DNA of 37,536 nt, taken from the NCBI GenBank assembly GCA_902796835.1, contig CADBQP010000001.1, forward strand, positions 1 through 37,536, written 5' to 3'. This document shows, one piece after another, positions 7,262 to 16,287 of the stretch. The stretch comes from an uncultured Bacteroidales bacterium. GTDB lineage: Bacteria > Bacteroidota > Bacteroidia > Bacteroidales > Bacteroidaceae. The position numbers and the translations under genes are program-made. The notes under the pieces were generated by a model that saw nothing but the letters and a program-made list of their open reading frames with translations, was not told the origin of the DNA and searched no databases. Each line of letters starts with the position of its first letter. Position 1 is the stretch's first letter.

Positions 7262-8251
7262 TCACCGCTGCTGGCGTCGCCAGGCCTGAGCCCTTGCTGC
7301 AAAGTTTTTTTGCAGACACTGGCTGTAGAGCCAGGGTTCGCAGCTGTGTATGTCGCCCACGTTGATGAGATTGCGATAGGGCTTGTATTCCGCGCCGCTG
7401 TATCCGCTCACCACGAGCACGTGGCTTGTGGGCGAGAGGACGACGCTGATGCTGTCGTGTAGCGTGGCGGGAGTGGCGTCGGTGTGCCAGTTCACGGGGT
7501 TAATGCCAAAGATGCTGGCGGCAATGATGGGCTTGATGTATTTTTCGTCCTTCACGGTGTTGTAGCATATGGTCACACCCGTGTCGGTCTCGCCCTGCGC
7601 GGGGCGTATGCGGTGGCAGGCTGCCGTGTCGGCGGCTGTCACTTTGTAGCCCAGCACGTAGGCCGCGGCCAGGCTGCGATAGGTTTCGTCGCTCATGTGC
7701 TTGAGCAGCTCCACCACGGCCTTTCCGCCCTGGCTGAACCCCACGATGATGAGCGGCCGGGCAGGGTCGCGCAGGGCGGCAAAGTGGTCGAAGGCGGTGC
7801 ACACGTCGCCCATCGAGAGCCTCGTGCGAAGGGCCACGGTGTCTTCGCTTTGCGTGGCCCACGCATCGATGGTGGTGTGGCGGTAGTAGGGGGCAAAAAA
7901 CCGGTTGCCCGGAGCCATGTAGGCTGCCGCGCGGTCTATTTCGATCGACATGCGTTGGCGGTGGGTGGGGTTCCACACGTCGGCATAGTGGCTCACCCTT
8001 CCCTCGGGCGTAAACCAGTCTTCCTCCCACGTGGAAACGACATAGAAAATATCGGCGCCCGTGTTGCAGGCATCGTCGAACACGGTTGTCCACATCGTGG
8101 CGTTAGCATAGTTCGGGGGAAGCGGGGTGTACGCTCCGCCGGCGGCAGTTGCGTGGCAGCAGTGGTGTGGCGGTGTAGTTTGAGCCATGGCCGTCGTGAG
8201 GGCAAGGCTGAATGTGAGGCCGAGAATGGGCAGCAGGGCTTTCTTTGTCAT
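7262..8251 (-). CDS. DUF3089 family alpha/beta hydrolase, secreted
   Basis: The 329-residue product has a signal peptide (residues 1-23, cleavage after AMA) and a DUF3089 domain. This is an alpha/beta-hydrolase-like family whose substrate is unknown. The strand and loop GADIFYVVSTWEEDW near residue 65 and the nucleophile elbow IVGFSQGG (Ser173) are both present. A candidate acid/histidine pair would lie in the C-terminal third, where VLSPTSHVLVVSGYSG and VGDIHSCEPWLY occur. The start at 8251 is the ATG that opens the signal peptide; an in-frame ATG at 8341 adds non-signal sequence. It lies upstream of the GH125 mannosidase on the same strand, so it could be an esterase working on the same glycan, but that is only inference. 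Confidence 0.78.
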   Translation of the reverse strand: MTKKALLPILGLTFSLALTTAMAQTTPPHHCCHATAAGGAYTPLPPNYANATMWTTVFDDACNTGADIFYVVSTWEEDWFTPEGRVSHYADVWNPTHRQRMSIEIDRAAAYMAPGNRFFAPYYRHTTIDAWATQSEDTVALRTRLSMGDVCTAFDHFAALRDPARPLIIVGFSQGGKAVVELLKHMSDETYRSLAAAYVLGYKVTAADTAACHRIRPAQGETDTGVTICYNTVKDEKYIKPIIAASIFGINPVNWHTDATPATLHDSISVVLSPTSHVLVVSGYSGAEYKPYRNLINVGDIHSCEPWLYSQCLQKNFAARAQAWRRQQR

Positions 8252-8295
8252 GACATTTTCTTTTATTGAGCGCTGCGATGAGCACGTGTGTAGGG

Positions 8296-8303
8296 CAAAA
8301 ATA
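8296..8303 (-). promoter_or_regulatory. candidate -7 box of the DUF3089 gene
   Basis: The minus strand reads TATTTTTG, 44 bases before the ATG at 8251. The -33 region is weak. Confidence 0.4.
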
Positions 8304-8411
8304 GTGTTTCTCTCCGAAAGGGGCTTGCTGCTGCCCTTCATTTTTTTTCTCTTTTTGCCTCTGGCGGCGCAATAGCCGGCTTGCGTTTCATGGTGTGTGT
8401 GGGCTTTTGCT

Positions 8412-8419
8412 TATCTTTG
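8412..8419 (+). promoter_or_regulatory. candidate -7 box of the TIGR04076 gene
   Basis: TATCTTTG matches TAnnTTTG. A weak TTTC lies 22 bases upstream. The ATG at 8500 is 80 bases downstream. With the box at 8296 it forms a divergent promoter pair. Confidence 0.45.
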
Positions 8420-8499
8420 CTGCCGCTAATCTTGTGCGGTTCGCGCTGCCTGCGGCCCCTTGCCCTCTCTTGTGTTTGCCGCCAGCCATTTTCGAGCCT

Positions 8500-8802
8500 A
8501 TGAAGAAAGTGAGAATCACGGCCGTGCGCCAATCGGAATACCGCGACCTGATGGAGCAATACGAAAACCCCATTTCCCATGCCTGCGACGTCGTGGTGGG
8601 CCAGGAGTGGGTGTCGGTCAATGGCGAGTGCCCGCCCGGTTTGTGCCCCTCGGCCTGGGCCTCCATGCGCGAGTTTGTGGAGTCGCTCTCGCGCGGCGAG
8701 GGCAATTTCTTCGACGGCTGGATGCGCAATCCCATGAGCGCCATGATTAGCTGCAACGACGGTTTCCGCCCGGTGAGCTTCCTGCTCGAGGTGGTGGAGT
8801 GA
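8500..8802 (+). CDS. TIGR04076 family small protein
   Basis: The 100-residue product resembles the TIGR04076 family, small cytoplasmic proteins of unknown function in anaerobes. Visible hallmarks are the opening MKKVRITAVRQSEYRDLMEQY, a conserved Cys in SHACDVVVGQEW, the CPPGLCPSAWASM segment with two more cysteines, and a fourth in MISCNDGFRPVSF. The cysteine pattern suggests metal or redox involvement, but that is speculation. I chose the ATG at 8500 because the upstream extension overlaps the promoter box and lacks family resemblance. It is monocistronic and convergent with the M6 protease gene. Confidence 0.72.
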   Translation: MKKVRITAVRQSEYRDLMEQYENPISHACDVVVGQEWVSVNGECPPGLCPSAWASMREFVESLSRGEGNFFDGWMRNPMSAMISCNDGFRPVSFLLEVVE

Positions 8803-8826
8803 GGCGCGCCGTGCCCCTTGCTGAAC

Positions 8827-8868
8827 AAACCTCCCAACCGGCCATTCAGGTCGCTTGGGAGGTTTTGT
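8827..8868. terminator. terminator between convergent genes
   Basis: AAACCTCCCAA (8827-8837) pairs with TTGGGAGGTTT (8855-8865) around a 17-base loop. A T-rich flank follows on the plus strand and a TTCAG flank on the minus strand. It lies between the TIGR04076 stop (8802) and the M6 protease stop (8912) and can serve the plus strand best. Confidence 0.7.
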
Positions 8869-8911
8869 TGTGATATGTCGCTTGCTGCGTGTGGCTTTTG
8901 GGGCCGAGGTG

Positions 8912-10693
8912 CTATCGGATAATCACCTTGCGTGCCTGCTCTCCGGGCTGTTGCTCCAGATAGAGGCCCGGGCGCGAGGGGCGGGCAGTGAGCCTGCGGC
9001 CGTCGAGGGTGAAGTATGTGGCCTCGGCGCCCTGTTCCTGGCCCCTGACCTTGCGAAGGCCCACGGTGGGGTCGAGGTAGGCAAAGCGCAAGGTGCTGTC
9101 GGAGAGTTCTTCAATGTGATAGATGCTTGCAGCCACTGTGCCGCCGGTGAAGACGGGCAGTGTGGCAATTTCGTTCACGCCGCTCGTGCCTGGATAGAGG
9201 TCGCCGGCAAACTGGGCATAGGTGCCGCCGTGGCCGCGGGCCTGCGTTTGTCCGTCGGCAGGCACATACATGAACCTGAGGTGGTTTTGCGCGTTGTTGA
9301 GCGTGTTGGCCGACCACGTGCTGCCGAGGTAGTCAAGGTGGAAAAGTAGCATGCCGTGCCCCATCTGCTGGGGAAACCACGTGCTGGGCTGGCGGTTTTC
9401 CATGAGGTAGCACTCCTTGTCGTTGCCAGGGTTTACAATCCTCACGCAGCGCTTGCCCTCGGCCTTATGCAGGGGGGCAATCTCCACGAGCTGCGCGCTG
9501 TCGGCCTTCAGCGTTTCGAAGGGCAGCCAGCCCATGAAGCTGCGCTCGTAGGCGTTGTATCCGATGGGCGCATAGCCGTTGCGGAAGTATTGGCCGTAGT
9601 CCATGATCGACCACAGGTCGGGCGTGTGGTAGCTTTGTGCGCCGTTGGTCTTGTAGAAGTCGGGCAGTCCGAGCGCGTGGCCAAACTCGTGGCAGAATAC
9701 TCCGATGCCGTCGATGGCCGTGCCCGTGATGAGGGTGTCGCCCTTGGTGCCGAGCTCATAGCTCTGCAGGGTTTCGTTGCCAATGAAGTACGACTTGAAG
9801 CGTGTGCCGCTGCGCGTGGTGCTGAAGCTCGAGTAGTGGGCCCAGATATACTTGTCGCTGCCGCTTTCGAAGGCCGAGTGCTCTCCGGGGCCGGCGTGGT
9901 AGATGCTCACAAGCGGAATGGTGTTGTCGGCGGCGCGGAATGCCGAGAAGTCCACGCCCCTTGCCATGGCGCTGTCAATGGCTTCGGCCACGAGTTCGGT
10001 CACGCGGATGTCGTTGGCCGTGCCGCGGTTTTCGCCATAGTAGGCATAGCTCTTCGAGGCGCGCACGCGGGCCACGATGGTGAACGTGGGCGAAAACATG
10101 CCGTAGCTCTGCGCGGTGAAGTAGTCGCGAACGGAGCCCACCGAGTTCGCCTCGTCGTGGTATCCCGCTTCGTTCAGCCGGCGCGAGGTCTTCTCTGTGG
10201 TCGACTCCTCCAGAAAGTCGCGGTCGGGGAAGCTCACCATGATGACCGGTATGTTTATCTCGCCAATGCTGGGCACCGTGCCTGTGGCCGAAAGGCCGTA
10301 GAGGCCCATGCCGTCGGCAGTCGATGCCGAATTCTTGGGCGAGGGCGAATGGTGGCGCTGCAGCAACTCGGCGCTCCGGCTCAGGTCCACGCCCTGGCTT
10401 TCCACAAACTCTTGCTCCTCGGGCGAGCGCAACTCCTTGAGGTGGGCCATGTGTCGGGAGGCCACGATTTCGTGGCCCTCGAGGCGGGCATAGTAGTAGT
10501 GGCCGTCGGCGTCTTTAATGAGAGCCTTGCCGTCGGGTGTGGCATAGAAGATGCAGCCGGCGTGGCCCTCCTTGGTGAGCACGAGCATGGTGCCGTCGGC
10601 CTGGCGGTGGTGGAAAGCACGGCGCAGGGGCCGAGTGGCAAAGGCAGCGGTGCAGAGCGCCAGCAGCAGAAGCAGCGTAAGAGCGTGTTTCAT
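8912..10693 (-). CDS. secreted M6 family metalloprotease
   Basis: The 593-residue protein is a zinc protease of the M6 (immune inhibitor A-like) family. A signal peptide covers residues 1-19. The N-terminal region up to about 140 looks like a propeptide or fold-assisting domain. The catalytic domain carries CHEFGHALGLPD, giving zinc ligands H335 and H339, catalytic E336 and D345. The downstream SIMDYGQY Met-turn-like segment is also typical. The last 35 residues (YFTLDGRRLTARP... PGLYLEQQ... KVIIR) resemble the short C-terminal tails common on Prevotella secreted proteins, suggesting export to the surface or medium. The length is normal for the family. Targets are unknown; host proteins or dietary protein are both possible. 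Confidence 0.88.
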   Translation of the reverse strand: MKHALTLLLLLALCTAAFATRPLRRAFHHRQADGTMLVLTKEGHAGCIFYATPDGKALIKDADGHYYYARLEGHEIVASRHMAHLKELRSPEEQEFVESQGVDLSRSAELLQRHHSPSPKNSASTADGMGLYGLSATGTVPSIGEINIPVIMVSFPDRDFLEESTTEKTSRRLNEAGYHDEANSVGSVRDYFTAQSYGMFSPTFTIVARVRASKSYAYYGENRGTANDIRVTELVAEAIDSAMARGVDFSAFRAADNTIPLVSIYHAGPGEHSAFESGSDKYIWAHYSSFSTTRSGTRFKSYFIGNETLQSYELGTKGDTLITGTAIDGIGVFCHEFGHALGLPDFYKTNGAQSYHTPDLWSIMDYGQYFRNGYAPIGYNAYERSFMGWLPFETLKADSAQLVEIAPLHKAEGKRCVRIVNPGNDKECYLMENRQPSTWFPQQMGHGMLLFHLDYLGSTWSANTLNNAQNHLRFMYVPADGQTQARGHGGTYAQFAGDLYPGTSGVNEIATLPVFTGGTVAASIYHIEELSDSTLRFAYLDPTVGLRKVRGQEQGAEATYFTLDGRRLTARPSRPGLYLEQQPGEQARKVIIR

Positions 10694-10761
10694 AGGGTTA
10701 TTGTGTTGGGTTTTTGAAGATTTTTTTGACTGTTGATGCCGCGAAAATACGTTTTTTTCTG

Positions 10762-10773
10762 AAACTGCAGTTT
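10762..10773. promoter_or_regulatory. 12-base palindrome upstream of the M6 protease
   Basis: AAACTGCAGTTT is a perfect palindrome about 70 bases upstream of the protease ATG. A TATTTTCG sequence on the minus strand (10749-10742) could be a degenerate -7 box. A regulator-binding role is only a guess. Confidence 0.25.
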
Positions 10774-10829
10774 GCAGTGCCCCAAAAAATTATGTTTGCG
10801 GCTTTGCGCGTTGTCGGGGCGGCCTGGTG

Positions 10830-11969
10830 CTATGCCTGGTCGAGGCTCATGAGGTCCGACACGATGTCGTCGCTCACGAAGAGTGCCTCTGGGGCAAGCC
10901 GCATGCGTTTCGGCCCGCTCTCGATGAGCAGCCGGCCGGCGTCGATGTGGCGGCGGGCATTCTCCATGAGGTAGGCCAGGCGGCGGGGGCCGAATTTCTT
11001 TTCGAAGGCATTGAGGTCAATGCCCTCGCTGGTGCGCAGACGGGTAAAGACGGCTTCGTTGTATAGGCTCTCGTCGCTCAGGGTTTCGAGCTGGTGGGGC
11101 GGCTCTCCCGGCGCGCCGATATAGGCATCGAGCTCGGGCAGGTTCATGCGCCGTTGGCGGCGTCCGTCATAGGAATGTGCTCCGGGCCCGAACCCGAGGT
11201 AGGGCGTGCCCCTCCAGTAGGCGCTGTTGTGGCGCGAGCTGAAGCCGGGCCTGGCAAAGTTTGAGAGCTCGTAGTGTTCAAATCCGCGCTCTTTGGCTTT
11301 GTGGCGCAGGCGGGTATACATGGCCAGGCTCAGCTCGTCGGTGGCTTCGATGAGCGGATTTTTTTCGCGCTGTTGCCACAGCCGTGTGCCGTGCTCATAG
11401 GTCAGGGCATAGGCCGAAATGTGCTCCACGGGCAGGCTCAAGGCGCGCTCGAGGGTCTCTTCCCACTGCTCGAGGCTCTGATGGGGCAGGCCGTACATGA
11501 GGTCGATGCTCACGTTGCCAATGCCGGCGCGGCGCACGGTCTGGACGGCCTCTATGGCCTGTTGGGCCGTGTGGCGGCGGCCAATGGCGCGCAGCGTTGC
11601 GTCGTCGAGGCTCTGCACCCCCATGCTCACGCGGTTGATGCCTGCGTTGTGCCAAAGGGCAGCCACCTCAGGCGTCACGTCGTCGGGGTTGGCCTCGAGC
11701 GTGAGCTCGGCCCCGGGCTCCACATTATATATATTAAATATGGTGTCGATGATGTGGGCCACCTCTTGGGCCGGGAGTTGCGAGGGAGTGCCTCCGCCCA
11801 GGTAGACGGTGGAGATGCCTTCGTCCGTTTCGCGGCTCCGGGCCCCGATTTCGGCGGTGAGCGCATCGACGTAGGCCCGTCTGTGAGCCATGGGGCGGGT
11901 GGTAGAAAAAAAGTCGCAGTATGCACAGCGACTTTTGCAGAATGGCACGTGTATGTAGATGGCAGCCAT
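10830..11969 (-). CDS. hemW: radical SAM heme chaperone HemW
   Basis: The 379-residue product is a HemW-type radical SAM protein. These bind heme and deliver it to target proteins; they were long misannotated as oxygen-independent coproporphyrinogen oxidase. The [4Fe-4S] motif is C11-x3-C15-x2-C18 in HVPFCKSRCAYCDFFS, followed by the GGGTPSQLP SAM-binding segment and SMGVQSLDD. The C-terminal HemW domain is complete (SEGIDLNAF ... ESGPKRMRLAPEALFVSDDIVSDLM). The single Cys after the cluster is Asp-Phe (CDF), as in HemW rather than HemN. It follows panD after 40 bases on the same strand and is probably the last gene of panC-panD-hemW. Confidence 0.88.
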   Translation of the reverse strand: MAAIYIHVPFCKSRCAYCDFFSTTRPMAHRRAYVDALTAEIGARSRETDEGISTVYLGGGTPSQLPAQEVAHIIDTIFNIYNVEPGAELTLEANPDDVTPEVAALWHNAGINRVSMGVQSLDDATLRAIGRRHTAQQAIEAVQTVRRAGIGNVSIDLMYGLPHQSLEQWEETLERALSLPVEHISAYALTYEHGTRLWQQREKNPLIEATDELSLAMYTRLRHKAKERGFEHYELSNFARPGFSSRHNSAYWRGTPYLGFGPGAHSYDGRRQRRMNLPELDAYIGAPGEPPHQLETLSDESLYNEAVFTRLRTSEGIDLNAFEKKFGPRRLAYLMENARRHIDAGRLLIESGPKRMRLAPEALFVSDDIVSDLMSLDQA

Positions 11970-12009
11970 TTCTTAGGGACAGTGGGTTCTTGGCGCTGAG
12001 TGCCTGCCT

Positions 12010-12360
12010 TTATTGCGGCAAGAGGTTGTGCTCGTCGGGAAACACTACCTTGGCCTTGAATGCCTTGGCCTCGTCGGGCGAGAGTAGGGCGTAGGCCATG
12101 ATGATTACTTCGTCGCCCACCTGAAACTTGCGGGCAGCGGCGCCGTTGAGGCAGATGACTCCGCTCTGTGGCTCGCCGCTGATGACGTAGGTTTCAATGC
12201 GCTCACCGTTGCTGTTGTTCACCACGTGCACCTGCTCGCCGGCCACGAGGCCCGCGGCTTCCATCAGGGCCGAGTCGATGGTGATGGAGCCCATGTAGTG
12301 GAGATTGGCCTCCGTGACGCGGGCGCAATGAATTTTAGACTTTAGTAGAGTTAGCAGCAT
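12010..12360 (-). CDS. panD: aspartate 1-decarboxylase
   Basis: The 116-residue proenzyme decarboxylates aspartate to beta-alanine for pantothenate synthesis. It self-cleaves between Gly24 and Ser25 to make the pyruvoyl cofactor. The processing site YMGSITID is intact, and Arg54 and Tyr58 in [10 protein letters not shown] fall at the positions of the catalytic residues in the E. coli enzyme. Other family hallmarks are [21 protein letters not shown]. It sits 34 bases downstream of panC, in the same direction, matching the common panC-panD order. Confidence 0.95.
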   Translation of the reverse strand: MLLTLLKSKIHCARVTEANLHYMGSITIDSALMEAAGLVAGEQVHVVNNSNGERIETYVISGEPQSGVICLNGAAARKFQVGDEVIIMAYALLSPDEAKAFKAKVVFPDEHNLLPQ

Positions 12361-12394
12361 AGTAGCTATTGATTATCTGCTTGTTATGTTTCTG

Positions 12395-13249
12395 TTATTT
12401 GTAGCGTATGTTGTCGATGAGCCTCACGGGGCGCTCTCCGCAGAATACGGTGATGCACCCCACAATGTCGTTGCTCTCGTCCCAGTCGGCAACGTCTTGC
12501 AGGCTCTCTCCGTCCACAATCTGGAAATACTCCACCTCGAGTCGGTCAATGGCATTGAGCGTGTCGGTGACGAAGGCTATGGTTTCGTTCACGCTGTGGT
12601 TGCGGGCATATTCCTGGCTCAGGAAGAGCACCTGCGAAATGCTTTGCGCCGTGCGCTTTTCGCTCTCGGTGAGCAGGGTGTTGCGGCTGCTCATGGCCAG
12701 TCCGCTCGCTTCGCGCACAATGGGGCAGGGACGTATTTCGACGGGCAGCTCGAGGCTCTTGGTCATGGCGCGCACCACGGCAATCTGCTGAAAATCCTTC
12801 TCGCCGAAGTAGGCCACGTCGGGCTCCACCATCATGAAGAGTTTGCTCACCACCTGGCACACCCCGTTGAAGTGGCCCGGGCGGCGCGCTCCCTCCATCA
12901 CGCTGTCGATGGGCGGAAACGAAAACTGCCTGGTGTCGGGCTCCGGATAAACCTCCTCCACGCTTGGCGCAAACACGGCGTCGGCGCCCAGCGAGGCCAG
13001 CAGCTGGCAGTCGGCCTCGAGCGTGCGGGGGTAGTTGTTGAGGTCGTTCTTGTCGTTAAACTGAGTGGGGTTCACAAAGACGCTCACCACGGTGACGTCC
13101 TGTTCCTTCACCGAGCGGCGCACGAGCGAGGCATGCCCTTCGTGCAGGGCGCCCATGGTGGGCACAAGGCCTATGGTCTTTCCCTCGGCGCGGCGTGCGG
13201 CCACGAATTGGCGCAGTGCGCTGACGGTTTCTAAGATAATCGTGTTCAT
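12395..13249 (-). CDS. panC: pantothenate synthetase
   Basis: The 284-residue enzyme joins pantoate and beta-alanine with ATP to give pantothenate. The nucleotidyltransferase-fold motif [12 protein letters not shown] is at residues 28-39. It is followed by [19 protein letters not shown], the [10 protein letters not shown] segment and the KMSKS-like region SSRNTLL. Length is normal. The ATG at 13249 was chosen over the one at 13279, because the extra residues are not family-like. It heads the apparent panC-panD-hemW unit and is divergent from the GT5-like gene, an arrangement also seen, from memory, in other Bacteroidales. panB is elsewhere, at 27854. Confidence 0.95.
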   Translation of the reverse strand: MNTIILETVSALRQFVAARRAEGKTIGLVPTMGALHEGHASLVRRSVKEQDVTVVSVFVNPTQFNDKNDLNNYPRTLEADCQLLASLGADAVFAPSVEEVYPEPDTRQFSFPPIDSVMEGARRPGHFNGVCQVVSKLFMMVEPDVAYFGEKDFQQIAVVRAMTKSLELPVEIRPCPIVREASGLAMSSRNTLLTESEKRTAQSISQVLFLSQEYARNHSVNETIAFVTDTLNAIDRLEVEYFQIVDGESLQDVADWDESNDIVGCITVFCGERPVRLIDNIRYK

Positions 13250-13370
13250 ATTGTCTGTTTTGTGAGAGTTTATTTTCAATGTTCAAGCCGCCTTGCGCTT
13301 GATGCGGGCGCCTTCGTTGCTTTTGGCACGGCCGCAACGTGGCAGGGCGCCTCAGTCGGCAGCGGCGCTG

Positions 13371-13378
13371 CAAAATTA
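13371..13378 (-). promoter_or_regulatory. candidate -7 box of panC
   Basis: The minus strand reads TAATTTTG, 121 bases upstream of the panC ATG. There is no good -33 match. Confidence 0.35.
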
Positions 13379-13637
13379 CGAAAATTTGAAAGAAACGTGC
13401 CCGTAATGCCGATTTTTTGCGGCCGAGGCCCTCCCTGCGGAGGCGCCGCACGATGGCGAGCGGCGCGTGGCAGGCATGCCGCATGCAGAGTTTACGACCG
13501 CCGCAGTCGTCAAAACCAGCGCCGCGCCCGTTCAGAAAAGCACCGAGCTATTTTCAACAAGCGCGGCGACCGTTTTGCCGTTTCGGGCAGAAAAAGAATA
13601 AGTTTGAGCCAATGGGCGAATTTCGAAGCTCCGAAAA

Positions 13638-13669
13638 TTTCGCCATGTCAATAATAATGCTTACTTTTG
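13638..13669 (+). promoter_or_regulatory. promoter of the GT5-like gene
   Basis: TTTC at 13638-13641 and TACTTTTG at 13662-13669 are about 20 bases apart, close to the Bacteroidetes consensus. The ATG at 13708 lies 38 bases downstream. Confidence 0.55.
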
Positions 13670-13707
13670 CAGGGATTTTGAACAGCGATTACTGCCAAGT
13701 AAGAAAA

Positions 13708-14511
13708 ATGACTGCCAACAAAGTATTATTCGTAGCCCAAGAAATCACACCCTATGTGCCCGAAACGCCCATGGCGAACGAAGGCCATAATCTGCCGCAT
13801 CAAGTGCAGACCGAAAAGCGCGAAGTGCGCCTATTTATGCCCAAATGGGGCGGCATCAACGAGCGCCGCAACCAGCTGCACGAGGTTATTCGCCTCTCGG
13901 GCATGAACATCATCATCAACGACAGCGACCATCCGCTCATCATCAAGGTGGCGTCGGTGGTCAATACCCGTCTGCAGGTCTATTTCATCGACAACGAAGA
14001 CTTCTTCTACAAGCGAGGCCAGATGCTCGACGCCGACGGCAAGGAATATGCCGACAACTATCAGCGCGCCATATTCTATGCGCGCGGCGTGCTCGAAACC
14101 ATCAAGAAGACCTCATGGCGCCCCGACACCATTTGCTGTCAGGGCTGGATGTCGGCCGTCGTGCCTTACTACGTGCGCACGGCCTATGCCGAGGAGCCCT
14201 CGTTCAAGGATGTCAAGGTGATCTATTCCAACTACGGCCCCGTGCCCCAAATGGCCCCGCCTGCCGACTTCAAGGACTGCCTGGCCTTTGGCGACGCCAA
14301 GGCCGACCTGCCTGCCGAGCACGGCATAGACCTCACCGCCCCCGACGCACTTATGCAGCTGGCCATAAAGTTCAGCGACGCAATCGTATATGGATATGAA
14401 GAAGCCGACGCCCATTTCGTAGAGATGGCCAAGGCCTCGGGCAAACCGCTGCTGCAACACACCAGCGACGAAGACCCCGCCCCCTACATCAGCTTCATCG
14501 ACAGCCTGTAG
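13708..14511 (+). CDS. minimal glycogen/starch synthase-like protein (GT5 N-domain only)
   Basis: The 267-residue product matches only the N-terminal catalytic-domain half of family GT5 glycogen synthases: KVLFVAQEITPYVPETPMA, PKWGGINERRNQLHEVIRLSG and WRPDTICCQGWMSAVVPYYVR. Full enzymes are about 480 residues with a second Rossmann domain. The ADP-glucose-binding KxGG motif near the N-terminus is absent; GHNLPH stands in its place. This is not a local truncation, because the stop is clean and similar short proteins are, from memory, conserved beside panC in Bacteroidales. Whether it transfers glucose is doubtful; a regulatory or binding role is possible. The DUF4270 lipoprotein follows 220 bases downstream. 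Confidence 0.78.
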   Translation: MTANKVLFVAQEITPYVPETPMANEGHNLPHQVQTEKREVRLFMPKWGGINERRNQLHEVIRLSGMNIIINDSDHPLIIKVASVVNTRLQVYFIDNEDFFYKRGQMLDADGKEYADNYQRAIFYARGVLETIKKTSWRPDTICCQGWMSAVVPYYVRTAYAEEPSFKDVKVIYSNYGPVPQMAPPADFKDCLAFGDAKADLPAEHGIDLTAPDALMQLAIKFSDAIVYGYEEADAHFVEMAKASGKPLLQHTSDEDPAPYISFIDSL

Positions 14512-14731
14512 CCCCTTCTCCCTCTGGCGCAGCGCCCCATGCGCAGCCAGGGGGCCACGACAACACGAAAACGAGAACGACGCGGAGACGCGCCGACCAC
14601 TGCCCGTAACGCCCGCTCGCAAAGCACACAGACCCACCACAGACGAAAAAAACACATCAGCCACCGAAACCAACACGCACCTTACATCCAAAAGGCGTTG
14701 CACCGCATCGAGAAAAAACCTATCCCCAACA

Positions 14732-16189
14732 ATGAAATTTCTTTCCACCATTTTCTATGCCACACTGCTGCTCATGGCCGTGGCATGCAGCGACACCACC
14801 GACGACCTGGGCACCATCGTCATGCCCGGCACCGACAATGTCACGGCACAGCAGGTGACCTTTCCCACCACCTCGCGCTCGCTACGTGCCGACAGCGTGC
14901 TGGCCTATTCGGGCCGCAGCCACCTGGGACGCATCGTAGACCCCGAAACCGGACTGCTCACCACGTGCGGATTTCTGGCACAGTTCCACCTCTCCGAAGA
15001 CTTTAAGCTGCCCAGCACCATCGTGCGCGACGAAAACGGAGCCCCCATCTGCGACTCCATCGAGATACGCCTCTTCTACGACAGCTACGTGGGCGACTCG
15101 CTCACCACCATGAAGATGCTCGTGCAGGAACTCGACACCGCCAGCGTGATGGAAGAAAACGTAAACTACTACACTAACCTCGACCCCGCCGCATATCTGA
15201 ATCCCGCCACGGGCATACGCCGAGTCATCACCTTTACCGCACGCGACCTGAACGACCCCTCTACGGCAGCCACAAGCCGGTCGCACCGAAACATACGCAT
15301 ACGCATGCCGCAAGCCCTCGGGCAACGCATCATGAACAAGTATTTCGAAAATCCGGCCTACTTCAGTAACTCCTATGAGTTCCTGCACCACGTGTGTGCC
15401 GGCTTCCTCTTCAAAATCGAGGGCGGACTCGGACTGATGCTCAACTCCAACGTGGCCACCATAGACCTCTGCTTCAGATATGCCGAGAAACTGGCCAACG
15501 GCAACGACACCATCGTCGACGGACTGCAGCGACTCGCAGCCACCAGCGAGGTCATTCAAAACACCTACGTAGAATCCAGCCTGCCCGACTCGCTCTTTAG
15601 TCCCGACAACGACTACACCTACATCAAGTCGCCCGCCGGCATCTTCACAGAGCTCGAACTGCCCATCGACAGCATCTATAGCGAGCAACACCGCAACGAC
15701 ACCGTCAACGCCGCCTCCGTCACCTTTCGCCGCTATAACTCCACAGTGGCACAAGGCGCTTTGGACGCCCCGCAGAACATCGTCATGCTGCGCAAGGCCA
15801 ACGTCTATAAATTCTTCGAAACCGAACATCTGCCCGACGGCGTGACCAGCTATAGCAGCACCCTCTCGCAAAATAGCTACGCCTTTCCCAACATAGCGCA
15901 GCTCGTGGCCACCATCAAGGCCGAGCGCGACACCGGCGCCGACATACAGCCCACCGACACACAGGCCCAGCGACGCGCAAAATACGACGCATGGCAGAGC
16001 CAAAACCCCGACTGGAACAAAGTGGTGCTCGTGCCCGTGTCACCCTCATACATAGTGGCTACCACCGCCTACAGCTCCACCATGACACTGGCCCGCCTGC
16101 GCAACGACCTCTCCCTCTCGAGCGTGAGGCTCGTGGGTGGACAGGGCAAGGGGCCCGAACTCACGGTCATATACACCCGCTTCGAGTAA
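14732..16189 (+). CDS. DUF4270 domain lipoprotein
   Basis: The 485-residue protein has a lipoprotein signal peptide with Cys19 (MAVACSD) and a DUF4270 domain over most of its length. Typical segments are VLAYSGRSHLGRIVDPETG, the GFLAQFHLSEDF stretch and the C-terminal ...VGGQGKGPELTVIYTRFE. DUF4270 proteins are Bacteroidetes outer-membrane or surface lipoproteins of unknown function, often next to the short GT5-like protein, as here. No promoter box is clear in the 220-base gap, so cotranscription is likely. The composition is rich in Ser/Thr and Asn, as expected for a beta-rich surface protein. Confidence 0.82.
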   Translation: MKFLSTIFYATLLLMAVACSDTTDDLGTIVMPGTDNVTAQQVTFPTTSRSLRADSVLAYSGRSHLGRIVDPETGLLTTCGFLAQFHLSEDFKLPSTIVRDENGAPICDSIEIRLFYDSYVGDSLTTMKMLVQELDTASVMEENVNYYTNLDPAAYLNPATGIRRVITFTARDLNDPSTAATSRSHRNIRIRMPQALGQRIMNKYFENPAYFSNSYEFLHHVCAGFLFKIEGGLGLMLNSNVATIDLCFRYAEKLANGNDTIVDGLQRLAATSEVIQNTYVESSLPDSLFSPDNDYTYIKSPAGIFTELELPIDSIYSEQHRNDTVNAASVTFRRYNSTVAQGALDAPQNIVMLRKANVYKFFETEHLPDGVTSYSSTLSQNSYAFPNIAQLVATIKAERDTGADIQPTDTQAQRRAKYDAWQSQNPDWNKVVLVPVSPSYIVATTAYSSTMTLARLRNDLSLSSVRLVGGQGKGPELTVIYTRFE

Positions 16190-16287
16190 GGCGCCGCGCA
16201 GCAACAGAATAACCACGCTATCCTATAAACACCAAATTATAGCAGAAACATTTAATCACATTCCACTCAAACACACACACAGAAACA

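Larger units (their letters stand above)
13250..13707. other. intergenic region between panC and the GT5-like gene
   Basis: About 460 bases separate these divergent genes. It holds -7-like boxes for both directions (13371-13378 minus, 13638-13669 plus) and several short GC-rich inverted repeats without T tracts. ORFs here are low-complexity Arg/Ala-rich translations of GC-rich DNA, so I call no gene. Confidence 0.5.

Noticed and set aside
5785-8251. A polysaccharide utilisation locus around GH125
   Set aside because: No SusC/SusD pair, sensor or other glycosidase is nearby; only GH125 and a DUF3089 hydrolase are present.
9356-10717. Plus-strand ORF of 453 codons
   Set aside because: Antisense to the M6 protease gene; no recognisable motifs and Ala/Gly/His-rich composition typical of shadows.
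13708-14511. Truncated or frameshifted glycogen synthase pseudogene
   Set aside because: The frame is intact, the stop is clean, the next gene has its own start, and short versions are, from memory, conserved in this phylum.
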